Of a stretch of 35,546 nucleotides of DNA, positions 31,907 to 35,546 are shown piece by piece. The translations under genes were made by a program, and so were the position numbers. The notes below the pieces were generated by a model. The model was not told where the DNA came from, did not search any database, and worked only from the letters and a program-made list of their open reading frames with translations. Source of the DNA: an uncultured Burkholderiales bacterium (GTDB taxonomy: Bacteria > Pseudomonadota > Gammaproteobacteria > Burkholderiales > Burkholderiaceae_C); assembly GCA_903865035.1 (NCBI GenBank), contig CAIPII010000014.1, positions 1 to 35,546 of the forward strand. Reading direction: 5' to 3'. Numbering within the stretch: the first letter of the stretch is position 1; each line of letters opens with the position of its first letter.

Positions 31907-34609
31907 TTAGAAAAACTTATAACTGAGCTTGGCCATGAGAGCACGACCCAAAGCATCTGTGTAGCGGGGATCATAACCTTGTTGGAAGGTTGAACCTTGG
32001 TTGGAGAAAGGAGGTGGGGTGTTGAAGAGGTTCTTCACCACCACACCCACGTTCATGTTCTTGATGCCTGTGTATCCATAACCCACATCCACCAAGGTGT
32101 AGGGCTTGACAGAGTTGAACACAGAGGTCTGAACGTTCTCATCCGTGTACCCCGACTCGTTGCGCACCCCAAGCGTGTAGCGGTTGGATCCGGAGGTGAG
32201 CGTGGTGCTCACATAATGCTTCCACTTGAAGAACGGACTGGCATCGCTGTAGTTGCCCACATTCTCTTGGTATGGACCACCTGGGGTGTTTTGGTACTGA
32301 TAGGACATGGCCAATGTGCCTTCGTAGTTCACCGTCAAACGGCCCACATTGGGAATCAATGTGGCGTATGTGCCCGTGAAATCGAATCCATTGGTTTTGA
32401 CATTGCCCAAATTGGCCGTGAGCGTGTTGATGTAGGCGATGGCACTGGATCCGGGCACCACATTACAGGCGTCGTACTTTGATGCTTGAGCTGCACTCAA
32501 CTGATTACAACGTGTGATGCGGCCACCAAAATCGCTCACATTGCCAAAAATCGTTTGCTCAGGGAAAGCGTTGATTTGGTTGCTGACAAAAATGTTCCAA
32601 TAGTCCACCGTGAAGAGCATGTCTTTGGAGGCCTGAATGGCAGTACCCAATGAGAAGGACTTGGACTTCTCAGGTTGCAGTCCTGCGTATCCACCGTTCA
32701 AGGCTTGAACTTGTTGTCCACAATCGCGAGACGCAATGCCTTGGGCCGAGACCTTGCCACCTGGGCAAAGAATGGGGTCGTTGTAAGAATTGTTGGAATA
32801 AGACACGCTTTGTGGTCCATACAACTCGTCCAAGGAAGGCGCTCTAAAGCCCGTGTTGGCTGAACCTCTGAGGACCACGGAGGGAGAGGCTTTGTATCTA
32901 AATCCCACCTTGGGGTTGAAGGTGGTGCCAAAGTCGCTGTATTGGTCAACGCGGGCCGCCGCTTGCAACTCCAACTGCTTGCTCACAGGCAAGAGCACCT
33001 CCGCTGTCAAAGCAGCCACATTTCGACTCGCACCATCCACGTGGTAGGGTGAAACGCCTAAAGAGGTGAGTGAATTGACCACATTGTCGACCGTGTCACT
33101 GTTGTAAGTTTCACGCCGCAATTCGCCACCCAAAGACAAAGCCGCTTGCCCCCCTGCCATGGCAAAGAGATCGCGGTTGAAGCGCGCATCAACACCAATG
33201 GCGGTGCCCGCGCCGGTTTGATACATGCCGTTCAAAATGGCGGAGTTGATGTAACTGAGCGCTTGAGAGGTGGGTGCGCCAAAGGGGTTCAAGAGGCCGC
33301 TGTTGATGCCACTTTGAATCATGGATTTGTTCATGTATCCATTGGTCGCACTGTCGTAGACAGCACTTCGGGTGGCAAAGAAGCCCGTTTTGTAGTCCCA
33401 CACATCGGTGCTGCCTGTCAGGTCAGCCACAAAACGACTTGCATTCGCTTGACCCGTGGTTTGCCGATCTCCCGCAGGCAACATGCGCCAACCAATGCCC
33501 GTGAGTCCTTTGGTTTTATCGATGCCGGGATAGCTCGAGGGATAAAAGGGACTGCTGGTTGGCATGGTGAGCGAAGTCACTGGGTCTGGCGCCACGTTGG
33601 CGATGTTTTGAGAGCTCGAAGCCACGCCTTGGAGTGTCAAAATGCGACCGCTTCCCAAATCGAAAGTGCCTTTGGCGTTCAAGTTGGTGTTGTCGGTTTG
33701 AGGAATCAAATCGATGGCCGCGGTGTAATCAAAACGGCAAACGCCAGTACCCAAAGAGACGGAGAGCGGAGGGTTACAGCCTGGGTAGGTCAAGTTTCCT
33801 GAAGAAACTTTACCACTCGTGTTGTAGTAATTGAAGTTGGCAGGGAAAGTGGTCCCCGATGTTTTGGCCAAACCTTGAGACGGAATGATGCCTGACGAGC
33901 CAAAACTTCTTTGCAAAGCCGTCACCGAATCTTGTCGTCGGTTGTCAATGGAGAACCAAAAGTTGTATCCATCGTCTTGCAAATTGCCTTTGCCCCCAGA
34001 GATGGTCATGCGCTTGGCGCTGCCCCCAGCCTGAGAGGGTGTGAGCGTCTCAAGCGCAACATCCAAACCGGTGTAGTTTCTCTTGGTGATGAAGTTGATG
34101 ACACCCCCCACCGCATCGGTGCCGTAAATGGCAGAAGCACCATCTCTCAAGACCTCCACGCGCTCCAAAGCCGCAAAGGGAATGGAGTTCAAATCAATGG
34201 AGCTTGCACCAGAGAGTGGAAAAAATCCCAAGCGACGACCATCCAAGAGGACCAAAGTCTTGTTGGCCCCTAGGCCCCTTAAATTGGCTGTGGACTGTCC
34301 ACCTGTGGTGGCACCCACCGATTGCGATGAACTCAAAGAGGATTGACTGGCCGAGATGCGAGACACCAACTCTTCGGTTGAGGTCACACCCGCCGCTTTC
34401 ATCTCATCCATAGAGTAAACGGAGACGGGCAAAGAGCCCTGATCATCGAGGGTCCGCTTGATCGCAGAACCCGTGACCTCAACCGTTTTGAACGTGGTTT
34501 GAGCCACTGCTCCCGTACCAATCAAGGCTGACAACAATCCCACCCCCAGCATCGCTGGAGTTGGAGTCTGCACCTTGCACCAACTCTGCTTCCAAGATTT
34601 GAACTTCAT
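31907..34609 (-). CDS. TonB-dependent outer-membrane receptor
   Basis: A 900-residue outer-membrane receptor. It has a signal peptide (about residues 1-36, LSALIGTGAVAQ), a likely TonB box near TFKTVEVTG, a plug domain (TLDDQGSLPVSVYS through NLRGLGANKTLVLLDGRRLG and VEVLRDGASAIYGTDAVGGVINFITKRN) and a beta barrel ending in LSYKFF with the terminal aromatic residue. The plug has the MSP-like features of receptors with broad substrates. The ligand (siderophore, vitamin, carbohydrate) cannot be inferred and no transporter genes adjoin it. The ATG at 34609 follows AAAGGG. It has its own promoter and terminator, so it is a single-gene unit. Confidence 0.93.
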   Translation of the reverse strand: MKFKSWKQSWCKVQTPTPAMLGVGLLSALIGTGAVAQTTFKTVEVTGSAIKRTLDDQGSLPVSVYSMDEMKAAGVTSTEELVSRISASQSSLSSSQSVGATTGGQSTANLRGLGANKTLVLLDGRRLGFFPLSGASSIDLNSIPFAALERVEVLRDGASAIYGTDAVGGVINFITKRNYTGLDVALETLTPSQAGGSAKRMTISGGKGNLQDDGYNFWFSIDNRRQDSVTALQRSFGSSGIIPSQGLAKTSGTTFPANFNYYNTSGKVSSGNLTYPGCNPPLSVSLGTGVCRFDYTAAIDLIPQTDNTNLNAKGTFDLGSGRILTLQGVASSSQNIANVAPDPVTSLTMPTSSPFYPSSYPGIDKTKGLTGIGWRMLPAGDRQTTGQANASRFVADLTGSTDVWDYKTGFFATRSAVYDSATNGYMNKSMIQSGINSGLLNPFGAPTSQALSYINSAILNGMYQTGAGTAIGVDARFNRDLFAMAGGQAALSLGGELRRETYNSDTVDNVVNSLTSLGVSPYHVDGASRNVAALTAEVLLPVSKQLELQAAARVDQYSDFGTTFNPKVGFRYKASPSVVLRGSANTGFRAPSLDELYGPQSVSYSNNSYNDPILCPGGKVSAQGIASRDCGQQVQALNGGYAGLQPEKSKSFSLGTAIQASKDMLFTVDYWNIFVSNQINAFPEQTIFGNVSDFGGRITRCNQLSAAQASKYDACNVVPGSSAIAYINTLTANLGNVKTNGFDFTGTYATLIPNVGRLTVNYEGTLAMSYQYQNTPGGPYQENVGNYSDASPFFKWKHYVSTTLTSGSNRYTLGVRNESGYTDENVQTSVFNSVKPYTLVDVGYGYTGIKNMNVGVVVKNLFNTPPPFSNQGSTFQQGYDPRYTDALGRALMAKLSYKFF

Positions 34610-34628
34610 CCAAGGCCCTTTCAGTTAA

Positions 34629-34684
34629 AAATTCATGAATTTGTCATCAAACCTCTTTATAGCAAATTAACTGCACGGACACAA
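34629..34684 (-). promoter_or_regulatory. Promoter of the TonB receptor, with a palindromic candidate operator
   Basis: On the minus strand TTGTGT (34679-34684), a 17-base spacer and TATAAA (34656-34661) form a good sigma-70 promoter. Just downstream, AAATTCATGAATTT (34629-34642) is a perfect 14-base palindrome placed to block elongation. It does not match the Fur consensus. Confidence 0.6.
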
Positions 34685-34972
34685 ATTCCTCGCCAACGGT
34701 GCACAAACAAAAATTCAGTCACTCCCAAACTCGCTTGCTTGCACCGCATTTGTGCGCTGCACCAAAGCGCAGGCGAGACCCAAGCAAAATTTCAATTCAA
34801 AATCAAACACTTGGCCCAAAATTCGAATCAACACACGCGTCACCTTGAACGCGCCTAGAATCGGTACAAACGTCAAAATTGGGCACCACTTTAAGGCGCC
34901 CGCATTCAATGACCGACTCAAACCCTCACCCCTTGGAACAATTGGAGTGAGAGATTTCATCCAATCCAAATT
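34685..34972. other. Gap between the TonB receptor promoter and the EamA-type gene
   Basis: No supported gene lies here. TGCGCT (34753-34758) and AGCGCA (34766-34771) form a 6-bp hairpin. Short reading frames at 34752-35024 and 34715-34981 have no family features. This should hold the promoter of the plus-strand exporter, but no clear -35/-10 pair was found. Confidence 0.4.
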
Positions 34973-35546
34973 TTGTTGCAAAAAAACAATCCCCCATCGC
35001 CCATTCCCTTTTCACACACACTGATTGCATTTGCGGTGGTGTTCATTTGGGGCACCAATTTCGTGGTGATCAAATACGCCTTGAATGCTCTACCGCCCTT
35101 GCTTTTGGGCTCTCTCAGGTTTGGCTTGGCTTTCATACCGGCTGCTTTTTTTGTCCCTAGACCCAAAGTCGCTTTTCTCAATTTACTGACCTACGGACTT
35201 TGCATAGGGGTGGGGCAGTTTGGCCTTTTGTATTTCGCCATTGAAAACGCCATCTCTCCAGGCATGGCCTCCTTGGTCATTCAAACCCAAGTGTTCTTCA
35301 GCATCGCTTTGTCCATCTTGATCGACAAAGAAAGGCTCACGCGCCTGCAAGTGCTCGCCTTATTGGTTTGCGCGTCTGGTTTGGGAGGCATTGCATTCAA
35401 TGTGAACGCAGAGACCACCCTCTTCGGTTTGGGATTGGTGCTCACTGCTGCGCTGTGTTGGGCCATGGGCAACATGGCGAGCAAGCGCTCGGGCGCCAAT
35501 GATTTTTTCCATTACGTGGTGTGGTCAAGCGCCCTATCTTGTCCCA
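34973..35546 (+). CDS. EamA/DMT-family exporter (N-terminal part, cut by window edge)
   Basis: A drug/metabolite transporter of the ten-helix EamA type. The visible 191 codons show FIWGTNFVVIKYALNALPPLLLGSLRFGLAF, YGLCIGVGQFGLLYFAIENAISPGMASLVIQTQVFF and the start of the second repeat (GFGLVLTAALCWAMGNMASKRSG-like sequence). The order and spacing closely follow E. coli EamA, the O-acetylserine/cysteine exporter. There is no ATG upstream of the first helix. The TTGs at 34973 and 34976 are the only near candidates, and no ribosome site supports either. The C-terminal third is outside the window. Confidence 0.85.
   Translation, partial: MLQKNNPPSPIPFSHTLIAFAVVFIWGTNFVVIKYALNALPPLLLGSLRFGLAFIPAAFFVPRPKVAFLNLLTYGLCIGVGQFGLLYFAIENAISPGMASLVIQTQVFFSIALSILIDKERLTRLQVLALLVCASGLGGIAFNVNAETTLFGLGLVLTAALCWAMGNMASKRSGANDFFHYVVWSSALSCP

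Noticed and set aside
1-35546. CRISPR array, prophage, insertion sequence or integrase
   Set aside because: No regularly spaced repeats of the right size, no transposase or integrase motifs, and no phage structural genes were seen.

Overview
The window reads as chromosomal DNA of a betaproteobacterium in the order Burkholderiales, most likely near the Comamonadaceae (inference). The reasons are a Bug/TctC-type periplasmic binding protein, the block rhodanese-grxC-secB-gpsA divergent from gpmA-ctpA-thiF/moeB, and a small DUF3460 gene directly before scpA. I see no rRNA, integrase, transposase, phage gene or CRISPR array. It is mostly core genome, with one specialised metabolic island.

Layout. 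1-3769 (minus): cytochrome c maturation operon ccmABCDEF, with ccmF cut by the window edge. 3947-6644 (minus): Bug-type solute-binding protein, NnrU-family membrane protein and an atypical NUDIX hydrolase. 6765-8606 (plus): MsbA-related ABC exporter. 8649-19773 (minus): a selenocysteine/formate dehydrogenase island holding selC (tRNA-Sec), selB, selA, fdhE, the three formate dehydrogenase subunits (gamma, beta, alpha), a nitroreductase and fdhD. The alpha subunit contains an in-frame UGA at codon 196 followed by a recognisable bacterial SECIS hairpin, so it must be read as one gene, 15042-18128. 19891-20982 (minus): Mrp/ApbC Fe-S carrier. 21161-25583 (plus): metG, a DUF1275 membrane protein, a DUF3460 protein and scpA. 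25622-28089 (minus): gpsA, secB, grxC and a rhodanese. 28200-31319 (plus): gpmA, ctpA and a ThiF/MoeB adenylyltransferase. 31337-34609 (minus): a DUF4188 protein and a large TonB-dependent receptor with its own promoter and terminator. 34973-end (plus): an EamA-type exporter cut by the window edge.

How it fits together. FdnG/FdxH/FdnI would form a periplasm-facing, quinone-linked formate dehydrogenase. FdhD and FdhE mature the molybdenum/Fe-S enzyme. SelA, SelB and tRNA-Sec insert its selenocysteine. Only selD, among the dedicated genes, is not in the window. The ccm operon would supply c-type cytochromes for the same respiratory chain.

I did not find an obviously unprecedented multi-gene system. 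The signals most worth a second look are non-coding: a possible terminator/attenuator separating the formate dehydrogenase structural genes from fdhE-selA-selB-selC, a large stem-loop inside the ccm operon, structured leaders before ctpA and the DUF3460 gene, three helically phased 11-bp repeats between the NUDIX and ABC-exporter genes, and an Arg-Lys instead of Arg-Arg pair in the formate dehydrogenase Tat signal.
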